From Clostridium sp. DSM 17811 (lineage in GTDB: Bacteria > Bacillota > Clostridia > Clostridiales > Clostridiaceae): a stretch of DNA of 64,000 nucleotides. Positions 17,972-26,432 of this stretch are shown here, in pieces. Both the position numbers and the translations under genes were made by a program. The notes beneath the pieces were generated by a model that was given only the letters and a program-made list of their open reading frames with translations, did no database searches and had not been told where the DNA came from. Numbering within the stretch: the stretch's first letter is position 1; every line of letters begins with the position of its first letter. The stretch is taken from assembly GCF_018861905.1 (NCBI RefSeq), contig NZ_JAHLDU010000003.1, positions 243,969 through 307,968 on the forward strand. Reading direction: 5' to 3'.

Positions 17972-17999
17972 AAAAGGCATTTTTTAGTACATGCCTTTT
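17972..17999 (+). promoter_or_regulatory. Hairpin between riboswitch and permease RBS (expression platform candidate)
   Basis: AAAAGGCAT (17972-17980) pairs perfectly with ATGCCTTTT (17991-17999) around a 10-nt loop, ending about 10 nt before GATGGAGG. The run of four T in the right arm is followed by GACTG, so termination would be weak. It may instead modulate access to the RBS. Confidence 0.5.
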
Positions 18000-18020
18000 G
18001 ACTGAGATGGAGGAATATAT

Positions 18021-19403
18021 ATGTCAGAAAATGAAAATTTATCAAGAGGTCTGAAAAATCGTCATGTTCAATTGCTTGCAATTGGAGGTGCAATTGGCAC
18101 TGGGTTATTCCTTGGTGCAGGAAGGTCAATTCACTTGGCAGGTCCATCTATTTTATTTGCATATGCGATAACAGGCACAATTTGTTTTCTTATTATGCGT
18201 GCACTTGGGGAATTATTGCTTTCTAATTCAAAATATCATTCATTTGTAGATTTTGTACAGGATTATCTAGGTAACGGAGCAGCATTTATTACTGGATGGA
18301 CATACTGGTTCTGTTGGATTTCACTTGCTATGGCTGACTTAACAGCTACTGGACTTTATGTACAATACTGGTTACCCAATGTAGCTCAATGGGTTCCAAG
18401 CCTTATAGCTCTTGTAATTTTGCTGATTATGAACCTTACTACAGTAAAGTTATTCGGTGAAATGGAATTCTGGTTTGCCTTAATTAAAATTATTGCAATT
18501 TTATCACTAATTATAATTTGTACATTTATGATTATTAAAGGATTTTCTACAAATGTTGGTGTATCTAGCTTTACAAACCTTTGGAATCATGGTGGTTGGT
18601 TTCCAAATGGGGTAAGCGGTTTTATTCTTTCCTTCCAAATGGTTGTATTTGCTTTTACTGGAATAGAATTAGTTGGTTTACTAGCTGGTGAAACTGAAAA
18701 CCCAGAACAGGTTATTCCAAGTGCTATTAATAATATTCCAATTAGAATTATTATTTTCTATATTGGGGCACTTATTGTTATTATGAGTATATACCCATGG
18801 AATTCAATTAATCCCGATAAAAGCCCATTTGTACAGGTGTTTTCTGCAGTGGGAATCCCAGCGGCAGCAAGTATTATAAATTTTGTTGTACTAACATCAG
18901 CTGCATCTGCTTGTAACAGTGGTATATTCAGTACAAGCCGTATGGTTTACTCTCTTGCTAAAGAAAAGAATGCACCTGAGTCAATGAAAAAATTAACTTC
19001 TAATCAAGTACCTTCTAATGCTTTAATGTTCTCTGCAACTGTTATCTTGATTTCAGTTATTTTGAATTATATTATGCCAGAAGGTGTATTTGTACTCATT
19101 ACAAGTATATCAACATTCTGCTTTATCTTCATTTGGGCAATTATAGTTGTCTGCCATTTAATATATCGCAAAACTAATCCTAAACTTGCTGCTAAGAACA
19201 AATTCAAAATGCCATTTTACCCAATTTCTAACTATATAATTCTAGCATTTATTGCTTTCATTATAGTTGTATTGGCACTTACTAAGGAAACTCGTGTAGC
19301 CTTATTTGTAACACCTGTATGGTTTATAATACTTGGTGTGATTTATAATATACTTAAATCAAGAATGAAAAATAAAGAAGAGGTCAAAAGAAATGTAGTA
19401 TAG
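18021..19403 (+). CDS. cycA: Amino-acid permease, CycA-like (glycine/D-Ala/D-Ser)
   Basis: 460 residues, about 12 membrane helices, AAT subfamily of the APC superfamily. Helix 1 signature QLLAIGGAIGTGLFLGAGR, the FWCISLAMADLTATG region and helix 6 FAFTGIELVGLLAGETENP are typical of CycA/AnsP/LysP-type transporters. The tandem glycine riboswitch just upstream makes glycine (or alanine/serine) the likely substrate; whether glycine turns import off or on cannot be read from sequence alone. RBS GATGGAGG. A strong terminator follows. Confidence 0.88.
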   Translation: MSENENLSRGLKNRHVQLLAIGGAIGTGLFLGAGRSIHLAGPSILFAYAITGTICFLIMRALGELLLSNSKYHSFVDFVQDYLGNGAAFITGWTYWFCWISLAMADLTATGLYVQYWLPNVAQWVPSLIALVILLIMNLTTVKLFGEMEFWFALIKIIAILSLIIICTFMIIKGFSTNVGVSSFTNLWNHGGWFPNGVSGFILSFQMVVFAFTGIELVGLLAGETENPEQVIPSAINNIPIRIIIFYIGALIVIMSIYPWNSINPDKSPFVQVFSAVGIPAAASIINFVVLTSAASACNSGIFSTSRMVYSLAKEKNAPESMKKLTSNQVPSNALMFSATVILISVILNYIMPEGVFVLITSISTFCFIFIWAIIVVCHLIYRKTNPKLAAKNKFKMPFYPISNYIILAFIAFIIVVLALTKETRVALFVTPVWFIILGVIYNILKSRMKNKEEVKRNVV

Positions 19404-19454
19404 TCTAACACTAAAAGGAATTTGTACCTAAAAGGTTAGATATCAGATAAAAAG

Positions 19455-19500
19455 CACCCAATAAAACTTGTTCACAAAACAAGTTTTATTGGGTGTTTTA
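19455..19500 (+). terminator. Rho-independent terminator after cycA
   Basis: 18-bp perfect stem: CACCCAATAAAACTTGTT (19455-19472) with AACAAGTTTTATTGGGTG (19478-19495), 5-nt loop, then TTTTATTT. Confidence 0.93.
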
Positions 19501-19592
19501 TTTAAAGTATTGTAGAATTTACTGTATCTAATGTTTTTAGTAATGTAATTTTCGAAGTGATTATAAAGTGAGGATTTTATAGAAATGGGGAA

Positions 19593-21461
19593 GTGTATAA
19601 AGAAAACATGGTGAATTCAAAGAGAGGTTATAGTTTTTGTAACATTAGGAAACCATATATTTTAAAGTTAAGATTAATTATGATGTTTAGTTGGAGGGGA
19701 CGAGATGAAAAAAATGAATCTCAAAGAGAATTTAAAAAATTAAAGGGTCAAATTAGTCAAATTGAAGAGATAGTTCATCATTCAAAGCCAGTAGCTCTTA
19801 TTGAACATGAAGTAGCAATAAGAAAAAAACTAAAAAAGATTAAAGAGCTGGAAAATGAAGGTTTAAAGGATTTTAAAAAGGTGTATGAGAAATACGAGGA
19901 ATTATTAGAAGATATATCAAAAAGAATGCTTGAGGATTATAACAAGAGGAATGGTACTGATTTTGAGTTTCATAAGGTTTTAAAAGGAAAATATAACACT
20001 TTTTTTAATTATGGGTTCATGCTATTACTTACGAAGCAACATATACCAAAATTAATTATTAAGGAATTTGAAGAAAAATTTCCGGATAACCCTAAAGATG
20101 AGTATGTAGAAGCTAGAAGTATGGATAGAATAATTTATATTCATTTAGGTGATACGAATACAGGTAAAACATATAATGCTGTAGAACGTCTGAAAACCGC
20201 ACAAAAGGGTATATATTTATCACCACTAAGAATTCTTGCTTTAGAGAATTTTGAAAAATTGAATAATGAAGGAATAATTTGCAATCTATTGACTGGAGAG
20301 GAAGAAGTATTAAAGATAGGTTCAACTCATGTTTCATGTACAATAGAAAAGGTTAATTTAAAGGAACATTATGATATAGCTGTTATTGATGAAATTCAAA
20401 TGATTAAAGATCAACATAGGGGAATGGCATGGAGTAAGGCCTTATTAGGATTAAGATGTAAAGAGATTCATATATGTGGAGCCGCTAATACGAAAAACAT
20501 ACTAGAAACAATTATAAATGACTGTGGAGATAAGTATTCTATAAAAGAATATACAAGAGATATTCCTTTAGAAGTTGAAAATATAAATTTTAATTATAAT
20601 GATACTCAAGAGGGCGATGCAATTGTAGTGTTTTCTAAAAAGGGAGTATTAGAAATAGCAGAAAGGTATTCTAGGATAGGTATTAAAACTAGCATAATAT
20701 ATGGAGATTTACCACCAGAAGTTAGAAAAATGCAATATAAACAATTTACAAGTAAAGAGACAAAAGTTTTAGTAACTACTGATGCAATCGGCATGGGGGT
20801 CAATTTACCTATTAGAAGAATTATTTTTATGAGTATAAAAAAATTTGACGGTGAAGAAATACGACAACTAACATCACAAGAGGTAAAGCAGGTTAGTGGA
20901 CGTGCAGGACGAAGAGGTATCTATGATGTAGGGTATGTAGCCAGTGCTGGAGATACTCAAGATTTCATTAAATCTAGATTAGAGGTTAAGGATGAAGAGA
21001 TAAAGAAAGCAGTTATTGGGCCATCAGATGTTATAGTGAAAATTAAAGGGTTACCTTTAATTGATAAACTAGTTTTATGGAGTACTAGGGAAGAGAAATT
21101 AGACTATTATACTAAAATGGATATTAGTGATTATATATTAATTCTAGATAGAATAAAGAATTACAAGTTAAAAGAAGAGGTTCAATGGGATTTGTTAAAA
21201 GTTCCATTTGATATCTCAAGAGAAGAGTTAATGAATACATTTTTACATTATGTAGAAGAGATATTTGTTTATAAACAAGAGAGTTTATTCAAACCAGAGT
21301 GTTTAAAAAATAATTTAGACAATTTGGAAATATATTATCAAAAAATAAATATGTATTATTCATTCTCTAAAAAATTTGAATTAGAATTTGATGTAGATTG
21401 GGTTTATGAGGAAAGAGTAAGGGTTAGTAAAGCTATAAATGAAATACTGATGGGGATATAA
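19593..21461 (+). CDS. SUV3-like superfamily 2 RNA helicase
   Basis: 622 residues by the longest frame. Coiled N-terminus (FKKLKGQISQIEEIVHH onward), Walker A GDTNTGKT near residue 183, DEIQ box VIDEIQMIKD near 265, then motifs IIYGDLPPEVR, LVTTDAIGMGVNLP and QVSGRAGRRG near 434. GDTNTGKT plus DEIQ is the Suv3/degradosome helicase pattern, seen in some clostridia. The start is unclear: GTG 19593 and ATG 19680 have poor RBSs, whereas a strong GGAGGGGA at 19693 serves ATG 19705, which is out of frame by one A in a run of seven. Confidence 0.82.
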   Translation: MYKENMVNSKRGYSFCNIRKPYILKLRLIMMFSWRGRDEKNESQREFKKLKGQISQIEEIVHHSKPVALIEHEVAIRKKLKKIKELENEGLKDFKKVYEKYEELLEDISKRMLEDYNKRNGTDFEFHKVLKGKYNTFFNYGFMLLLTKQHIPKLIIKEFEEKFPDNPKDEYVEARSMDRIIYIHLGDTNTGKTYNAVERLKTAQKGIYLSPLRILALENFEKLNNEGIICNLLTGEEEVLKIGSTHVSCTIEKVNLKEHYDIAVIDEIQMIKDQHRGMAWSKALLGLRCKEIHICGAANTKNILETIINDCGDKYSIKEYTRDIPLEVENINFNYNDTQEGDAIVVFSKKGVLEIAERYSRIGIKTSIIYGDLPPEVRKMQYKQFTSKETKVLVTTDAIGMGVNLPIRRIIFMSIKKFDGEEIRQLTSQEVKQVSGRAGRRGIYDVGYVASAGDTQDFIKSRLEVKDEEIKKAVIGPSDVIVKIKGLPLIDKLVLWSTREEKLDYYTKMDISDYILILDRIKNYKLKEEVQWDLLKVPFDISREELMNTFLHYVEEIFVYKQESLFKPECLKNNLDNLEIYYQKINMYYSFSKKFELEFDVDWVYEERVRVSKAINEILMGI

Positions 21462-21613
21462 AAAAGGTAGGATATGATATATATAGTAGTACCTTGAAAG
21501 TAATTACTATTTGATTTAATTTCAAATGTAGCTTTATATTCAACTAGATTGAGGTCAAATTATTCAGTAAGGATAAATATTAACATAATTAAATATAATA
21601 AATCAAAAAAGTG

Positions 21614-21665
21614 AAGGCATTTTTCCGTTGAAATATTAATTGGAGATAATGCCTTATTTTTATTT
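21614..21665 (+). terminator. Terminator-like hairpin after the helicase
   Basis: AAGGCATT (21614-21621) pairs with AATGCCTT (21648-21655), followed by ATTTTTATTT. The loop of 26 nt contains a small inner CC/GG pairing. Confidence 0.6.
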
Positions 21666-21798
21666 GATGCTATATTTGCAAATTATAAAATATATATTAA
21701 TGCGGATCATATATAAAATAATAGTGGTTTTTTTAAATTAACGGAGGAGTTTTATGGCAATTTAAGGGGTGAATATATTTTTTTTTGCAAAATTTAAA

Positions 21799-21888
21799 GG
21801 AAAATTATGAATGTTTGTTGAATTATGTAAAGATAATGTATTATAACAGGTAATCTGTTAACTTCACATAATGTCTATAATGGGCAGT
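21799..21888 (+). repeat. 90-bp attC-like element with dif-like core, array 1 left end
   Basis: Same length and layout as 41155-41244. A 35-bp block identical in both copies carries ATTATGTAAAG (21822-21832). An 11-bp variable segment and an inner hairpin AACAG-GTAAT-CTGTT (21845-21859) follow. The core is ACTTCACATAA / TGTCTA / TAATGGGCAGT (21861-21888). The left core arm is inverted relative to ATTATGTAAAG, so the top or bottom strand can fold into a nested hairpin. TATAAT inside the core could double as a -10. Confidence 0.8.
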
Positions 21889-22033
21889 TTACATTGCTGA
21901 TGTAAAACTTAATTATAGCAATAATGTGCAGTTTGTTCATATGAATGGAAGAGTAAAAATAGGACAATTATTTTATTAAAATAATTGATAATTAATACTT
22001 CACAAATAAAACCTTGGAGGAGACAGAGAAATT

Positions 22034-23533
22034 ATGCAAAATACATTTACAAAATTTTATCAAAATATAGGATTTGATAGTTACCCCTTTCGTGATCGCA
22101 CTGCTGAGAAAGAAGATATAACGAAATTATTTATAAAACCTCTTGATTACTCATCACTAGAAGACATCTTATTATCTAATCAAACTGCAGTGATATGTGG
22201 GAATCGCGGCTCGGGAAAAACAATAATACTTTCAGATTTAAAATCCAAAGTTCCTTCCAATAAGTTAGTTTGTTTTATTGATAATTATGAAGCCATTCCT
22301 CTCAATAATAACTTACATGATTTTTATTCATTAATTTTGCAAAGTATAACTAAAAATCTTCTAATCCATTTAGATTCTAATAAAAAGACTCTTAAAAAAG
22401 CATCTAGAGATGATAAGATATTTCTTTCATTTCTTATAATGAAGTATAGTGATAGTATAACCGGTGATCAGATAAATTTAAAAATTGGAAATGTACAACT
22501 TAATTGCTTGAAAAGATTAGTAAATAAATTTACTCTTCCTTTAACAACTTTACTTAATTACGGTACAACTGCAATGACTAATTTTGGAAACGAGTTACTT
22601 ACACAGAAATTTGGCGCATATTTACCATCTATTAGCGAAGGTACTGTCAGGAAGATATTCCCTAATATTCACTTTACAATTGCTAACGAATTTAAATCTG
22701 TTGAAATTTCATACTCACTTTTTGATAGATCGTTACAATTAATTAAAAGTGTAATGGGTTCAATTCCTTTAGTTCTAATAGACAAATTAGATGAAGACAT
22801 ACGTCTTGAAAATGATGCTGAAGCAATTGCCAATTTAATCAAGGAATTGGTATGCGATAACAACTTATTGTTGAATTCCAATATTCAACTATTTATTGCT
22901 GTTTGGCAAATACCTTTTTCCTATCTAAGTGCCTTATTTAGACGCTCAAAACATTATGTCTATGATATAGTTTGGAATCAACAACAACTCGAAATTGTTT
23001 TAAATCGCCGGCTTTCTGTATATTCCAACAATAAAATTAGTAAATATAATAATCTATTTTGTCCTGATGTTGCTACCGATGAGATTAAAAATATTTTTAT
23101 TCTTTCTAATTCAAATCCTCGAGATTTATGGAATATATTTAATGAAATTTTTAAAGCTCAATACAGTATTGACAACAATAGCAAAACTTTATGTAAACAA
23201 GCAGTGATAAATGGGCTACACCACTTTGTTGAACATTTCGAATTTTACGAATATTATCCAAAGAAAAAAGATGCACAAAAAAATACTAATAATGTATATT
23301 CTTATATTAATCATTTATTAAAACTAGATGATACTGACGAATTTACTAATGAAGAACTTCGCCAGGCAGCATCTACAGGTGGTTCGACCACTAATTATAT
23401 CAGTGGTATGATGAATATCGGATTGATAAAAAAAACAGATAATAAGAGAGCAGGTGGCGCAGTCATTTATAAAATCAAAGATCCTAAAGTTACATACGCG
23501 ATTTTAAACAATATTGATATAAACCATAATTAA
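22034..23533 (+). CDS. P-loop ATPase, Sll1717-like, with C-terminal winged helix
   Basis: 499 residues, RBS TTGGAGGAGAC. It opens with a short module GFDSYPFRDRTAEKE, then Walker A GNRGSGKT (residues 56-63) and Walker B IPLVLIDKLDED (about 242-253). Sensor-like IQLFIAVWQIP and SNSNPRDLW follow, and residues about 430-495 look like a winged helix (FTNEELRQAASTGGSTTNYISGMM). The organisation resembles the Sll1717-type STAND-like ATPases often found in accessory or defence DNA. First gene of the dif-like-site array, 146 bp after the 90-bp element. Partner and function unknown. Confidence 0.65.
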   Translation: MQNTFTKFYQNIGFDSYPFRDRTAEKEDITKLFIKPLDYSSLEDILLSNQTAVICGNRGSGKTIILSDLKSKVPSNKLVCFIDNYEAIPLNNNLHDFYSLILQSITKNLLIHLDSNKKTLKKASRDDKIFLSFLIMKYSDSITGDQINLKIGNVQLNCLKRLVNKFTLPLTTLLNYGTTAMTNFGNELLTQKFGAYLPSISEGTVRKIFPNIHFTIANEFKSVEISYSLFDRSLQLIKSVMGSIPLVLIDKLDEDIRLENDAEAIANLIKELVCDNNLLLNSNIQLFIAVWQIPFSYLSALFRRSKHYVYDIVWNQQQLEIVLNRRLSVYSNNKISKYNNLFCPDVATDEIKNIFILSNSNPRDLWNIFNEIFKAQYSIDNNSKTLCKQAVINGLHHFVEHFEFYEYYPKKKDAQKNTNNVYSYINHLLKLDDTDEFTNEELRQAASTGGSTTNYISGMMNIGLIKKTDNKRAGGAVIYKIKDPKVTYAILNNIDINHN

Positions 23534-23616
23534 TCAGAAGCTATATATAGATAATACAATCTAGTTATAGTATACTTTCGAACTGCACAATATGTTTAGA
23601 ACAATGGAAGAAGCCA

Positions 23617-23644
23617 ACTGCACGGTAGGCTAATAATACCAAGT
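23617..23644 (+). repeat. dif-like core site (GGCTAA class)
   Basis: ACTGCACGGTA / GGCTAA / TAATACCAAGT, 104 bp upstream of the next start codon. A direct repeat of the left arm, ACTGCACAATA, lies 35 bp further upstream (23582), followed by AACAATGGAAG, possibly a second decayed site. Confidence 0.6.
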
Positions 23645-23747
23645 TTAGATAGCTAGTTAATAATAAATACAAGAAAAAGTTATAGGTAACTGTATCATTT
23701 ACAGATACCTTGAGTATGCGATAAATAGTAATTTGAGGAGGCAACCA

Positions 23748-24248
23748 ATGGATAATAATATGAATTTTGGCGATGGAGTGCTTGATGAAGCTAAAACTAA
23801 TGTCAATAACAGGGCAAAGGGATTAATAAAAATAGCTATAGATGCTGTTTTTGATTATCTCGAAGGTAAAGTAAAAGATCTTCCAGAAATAATTGAACAA
23901 CTACGCAATAGTCCAGAGACAGAGCAGAAAATAGCTGTTTTATGGTCTGAACAACTCTCAGAGGAAGGTCTCGTGCCAAAGAGTTATAATGGCTTGTCGG
24001 ATAAACTTCTGATTTCAAATTTTCGGCAGGAGGGATATTTAGATGGATTATATGCAGGATATGTCCTTGCGATGATGGCTCTGGTAGACAATGATGCCTC
24101 CAAGGATATAATTCTTGCCGCAAGAGATTATATTCGCCCTAATTTAATAGGGCATCATTATGATGACAGAGATGAATTTATCGGTCAGTACAAGGATGAG
24201 AAGTATAGCTGGATTGATAAAACCAATGAACCGTTATCAGGCATCTAA
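23748..24248 (+). CDS. Hypothetical protein, 166 aa, soluble
   Basis: ATG 23748 behind TTGAGGAGGC. Mostly helical by composition: VNNRAKGLIKIAIDAVFDYLEGKVKDL, then PETEQKIAVLWSEQLSEEG and a C-terminal region ending HHYDDRDEFIGQYKDEKYSW. No signal peptide or membrane helix. Codon use is a little richer in G and C than that of its neighbours, consistent with a separate origin. Family not recognised. It sits alone between two dif-like sites. Confidence 0.6.
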   Translation: MDNNMNFGDGVLDEAKTNVNNRAKGLIKIAIDAVFDYLEGKVKDLPEIIEQLRNSPETEQKIAVLWSEQLSEEGLVPKSYNGLSDKLLISNFRQEGYLDGLYAGYVLAMMALVDNDASKDIILAARDYIRPNLIGHHYDDRDEFIGQYKDEKYSWIDKTNEPLSGI

Positions 24249-24268
24249 TCAAAAAAGTGTAAAATTCC

Positions 24269-24313
24269 AATTTGTAGAGCTGAGGTAATATAATTTTGGC
24301 ATTACTTCTGTCG
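24269..24313 (+). repeat. 45-bp dispersed repeat, copy 1 (other copy at 47336-47380)
   Basis: Shares AATTTGTAGAGCTGAGG-TAATATAATTTT and TTCTGTCG with 47336-47380 (there AATTTGTAGGGCTAATG-TAACATAATTTT). Both copies directly follow the stop codon of a single + strand gene, suggesting a cassette tail. Confidence 0.55.
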
Positions 24314-24375
24314 GAAACTTATTTAATTATGACACTTCCAGCGTATGGTAATAGAACTATAAAGCATAAGTGGCG

Positions 24376-24403
24376 GCTTCTAGTTATCCATATAATTTGA
24401 ATT
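24376..24403 (+). repeat. dif-like core next to the recombinase 3' end
   Basis: GCTTCTAGTTA / TCCATA / TAATTTGAATT. Its left arm resembles that of the core at 26309 (ACTTCTAATTA). It begins 51 bp before the ancestral recombinase stop at 24427, the same linkage seen at 32271 and 44126. Confidence 0.5.
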
Positions 24404-24468
24404 ACGCTGTAAAGTGGAGAGCAAAGCTAATTAAACATCATAGCTAATGGGTTAGAGTTTACTGCAGA

Positions 24469-25362
24469 TTATAATTGATGCTCATCAATGTGTGTATATA
24501 TTTCAGTTGTAGCAATACTTTCATGTCCAAGGATTTGTTGTAGTAATCGGATATCTACTTTGCCGTATTTATACATAAGAGTAGCAGCGGTATGACGAAG
24601 TTTGTGTGTTGATATAGATTTTTGGTTAAGCCCTGAAGAAACAACATATTTTTTTACAACATTTTGAATAGCCCTTGTAGTAATGCGGTTATTGTTTCTA
24701 GATATAAATAATGCAGTAGAAGTAACATCAAGTGAATTTCTGATATGCAACCAATTATTGATAGATTTTTTGGCAGCAGGTGTCAGGAAAATTTTACGTT
24801 CTTTATTTCCTTTGCCAACTACTGATAAAATATCATTGTTCACTTGGTCTATGTTTAAATTTGCGAGTTCAGATAATCTTAATGCACAATTTAGAAAGAT
24901 AGTTATTATACAGTGATCCCTGGGAAAGTTCTTGCATTCAAGTAATAGGCGTACTGATTCTTCTAAATTAAGATATTTAGGTATTCGCTTTGGTAATTTT
25001 GGAGTTTCTAATTCTTCTGCAATATTATTATCAACAAGATGCGCTTTAGTTTTGAGATATTTCCAAAACTGACGAATAGATACTATTTTCCGTGCACGGG
25101 TTCCAGCAGAAGATTTTAAAGTCTTTTGGCAATAGGTAATGAAAGAATACATATCATTTAGATTAATAGATTTTATAAATCCCAAATCTACTTGAGAAAA
25201 GTTGCCATCTATAATATTGATGCTACGTGAGTCTAGAGTGTAACTGAAAAACATTAGTAAATCGGTACGATATTCTAAGATTGTATTTTCAGAGCGATTT
25301 TTTATAATGGAAAGATAGCCTAGATATTGTTCAACTAATGGACAAGTTTTATTTGATTGCAT
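24469..25362 (-). CDS. Tyrosine recombinase, XerC/XerD-like, C-terminally shortened
   Basis: 297 residues from ATG 25362 (RBS GAGGTG). N-terminal SAM-like core-binding domain (VEQYLGYLSIIKNRSENTILEYRTDL), then the catalytic domain with R162 (ALRLSEL), K184 (GKGNKER), H253/R256 (HKLRHT), H280 (LGHES) and Y289 (EIYTHI). It lacks the extra helix of integron IntI and looks like a Xer-type enzyme. The stop TAA replaces CAA: reading through restores 13 more codons (SAVNSNPLAMMFN) to TAG at 24427, and partial copies at 32320 and 44183 retain that tail. Likely acts on the dif-like sites around it. Activity of the shortened form is uncertain. Confidence 0.9.
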   Translation of the reverse strand: MQSNKTCPLVEQYLGYLSIIKNRSENTILEYRTDLLMFFSYTLDSRSINIIDGNFSQVDLGFIKSINLNDMYSFITYCQKTLKSSAGTRARKIVSIRQFWKYLKTKAHLVDNNIAEELETPKLPKRIPKYLNLEESVRLLLECKNFPRDHCIITIFLNCALRLSELANLNIDQVNNDILSVVGKGNKERKIFLTPAAKKSINNWLHIRNSLDVTSTALFISRNNNRITTRAIQNVVKKYVVSSGLNQKSISTHKLRHTAATLMYKYGKVDIRLLQQILGHESIATTEIYTHIDEHQL

Positions 25363-25479
25363 AATTAACACCTCAGTAAAAATTATGGACATAAGTTTAA
25401 TAACGTAAACATGAACTATGCTAAAAAGTTATTTATTGGATAATAACAAGAAATTAAGATAATAAGATGTACTTAATAA

Positions 25480-25620
25480 GATGTTTATTTTAAATTAAGA
25501 GATTATGAAAAATGCCTTTATTGGCTCAATAAGGTCTTATACATTGATAATAATGATAAAGAGGCATTAGCCCATAAAAAAATTATCGAAAACAAAATAA
25601 AGTCTAAATTAAAATATTAA
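25480..25620 (+). pseudogene. C-terminal remnant of a TPR-repeat protein
   Basis: 47 codons without a start: DVYFKLRDYEKCLYWLNKVL, then YIDNNDKEALAHKKIIENK and a basic end before TAA. YEKCLYWLNKVLYIDNNDKEAL fits the tetratricopeptide consensus. Two TAA codons precede it, so only the last repeat survives. Confidence 0.55.
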
Positions 25621-25646
25621 AAATCTAGTTTATGGAAGGAGATATT

Positions 25647-26251
25647 ATGTTAAGTTCAAAAGAAGCAGAAAGAGAGCTGTCAATAGGGGCACAACTAAAT
25701 CCAGGGCCTTGGATAAAACATAGCATGTCTGTTGGATTGAATGCTAAATTTATTGCAGATAAGATTGATATATTAGATAGCAATCAGGCTTATGTTATGG
25801 GAGTATTGCATGATATAGGTCGCAGAGAAGGCATAAAATCAATTATGCATACTATTGACGGGTATGATTATATGATGGGTATAAAACAAAAGGAGATTGG
25901 CAGAATATGCTTAACGCATTCTTATCCAATACAAGATGTAAATACTTTTTTTGGAAATTTGATTGCACAGAAGGACAAAAGATTTTCTTAACAAGTTTTA
26001 TAAAGAATACGGTATATGATGATTATGACCGTTTAGTACAATTGTGTGATGCAATATCATTGCCCAATGGTGATTGCATAATGGAGAAAATGTTAATTGA
26101 TGTGGCATTAAGACATGGGTTACCAGATTTCACTATTGATAAATGGAAAGCATTTTTAGGGTTGAAAAAGTACTTTGATAAATTGTGTGATTGCGATATA
26201 TATACACTTTTACCAAATGTAATAGAAAATTCTTGTGAGAGTTTGTTATAA
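25647..26251 (+). pseudogene. HD-domain phosphohydrolase, frameshifted
   Basis: ATG 25647 behind GGAAGGAG. The first frame carries the HD motifs WIKHSMSVGLNAKFIADKI and YVMGVLHDIGRREG and stops at 25991 after FFGNLIAQKDKRFS. The family's continuation is in the +1 frame: KFDCTEGQKIFLTSF, then YDDYDRLVQLCDAISLPNG through to 26251. The switch lies at or just after a run of seven T near 25948. Either a real frameshift or a sequence error; about 200 residues if restored. Related proteins are putative metal-dependent phosphohydrolases. Confidence 0.75.
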
Positions 26252-26308
26252 ATTGGAATCTGTGTTAATAAACAAAATGTGCATACTGATGCTATAGTAA
26301 AGATTTAA

Positions 26309-26336
26309 ACTTCTAATTAGGCTAATAATGGGCAGT
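26309..26336 (+). repeat. dif-like core site (GGCTAA class)
   Basis: ACTTCTAATTA / GGCTAA / TAATGGGCAGT, near-symmetrical arms, 97 bp upstream of the Nudix gene. Confidence 0.7.
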
Positions 26337-26432
26337 CGAAAAAATGGGTACAGTGAAAATGAATAACTTGGTTATGGCGAACTAGTAGATTATGACGAAA
26401 TACTCAGTATAAAATTTGGAGGGTGATATGGG

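Noticed and set aside
21876..21881. TATAAT in the repeated TGTCTATAATGG core read as a normal sigma-A promoter
   Set aside because: Only the two 90-bp copies have a weak -35 (TTGTTA or CTGTTA) at 16 bp. The other copies share the core but no -35, and cores with GGCTAA or TTCTTA centres lack TATAAT, so a plain promoter does not explain the family.
23836..24123. 95-residue minus-strand reading frame
   Set aside because: It is antisense to the 166-residue gene, with no RBS and unlikely composition; treated as a shadow frame.
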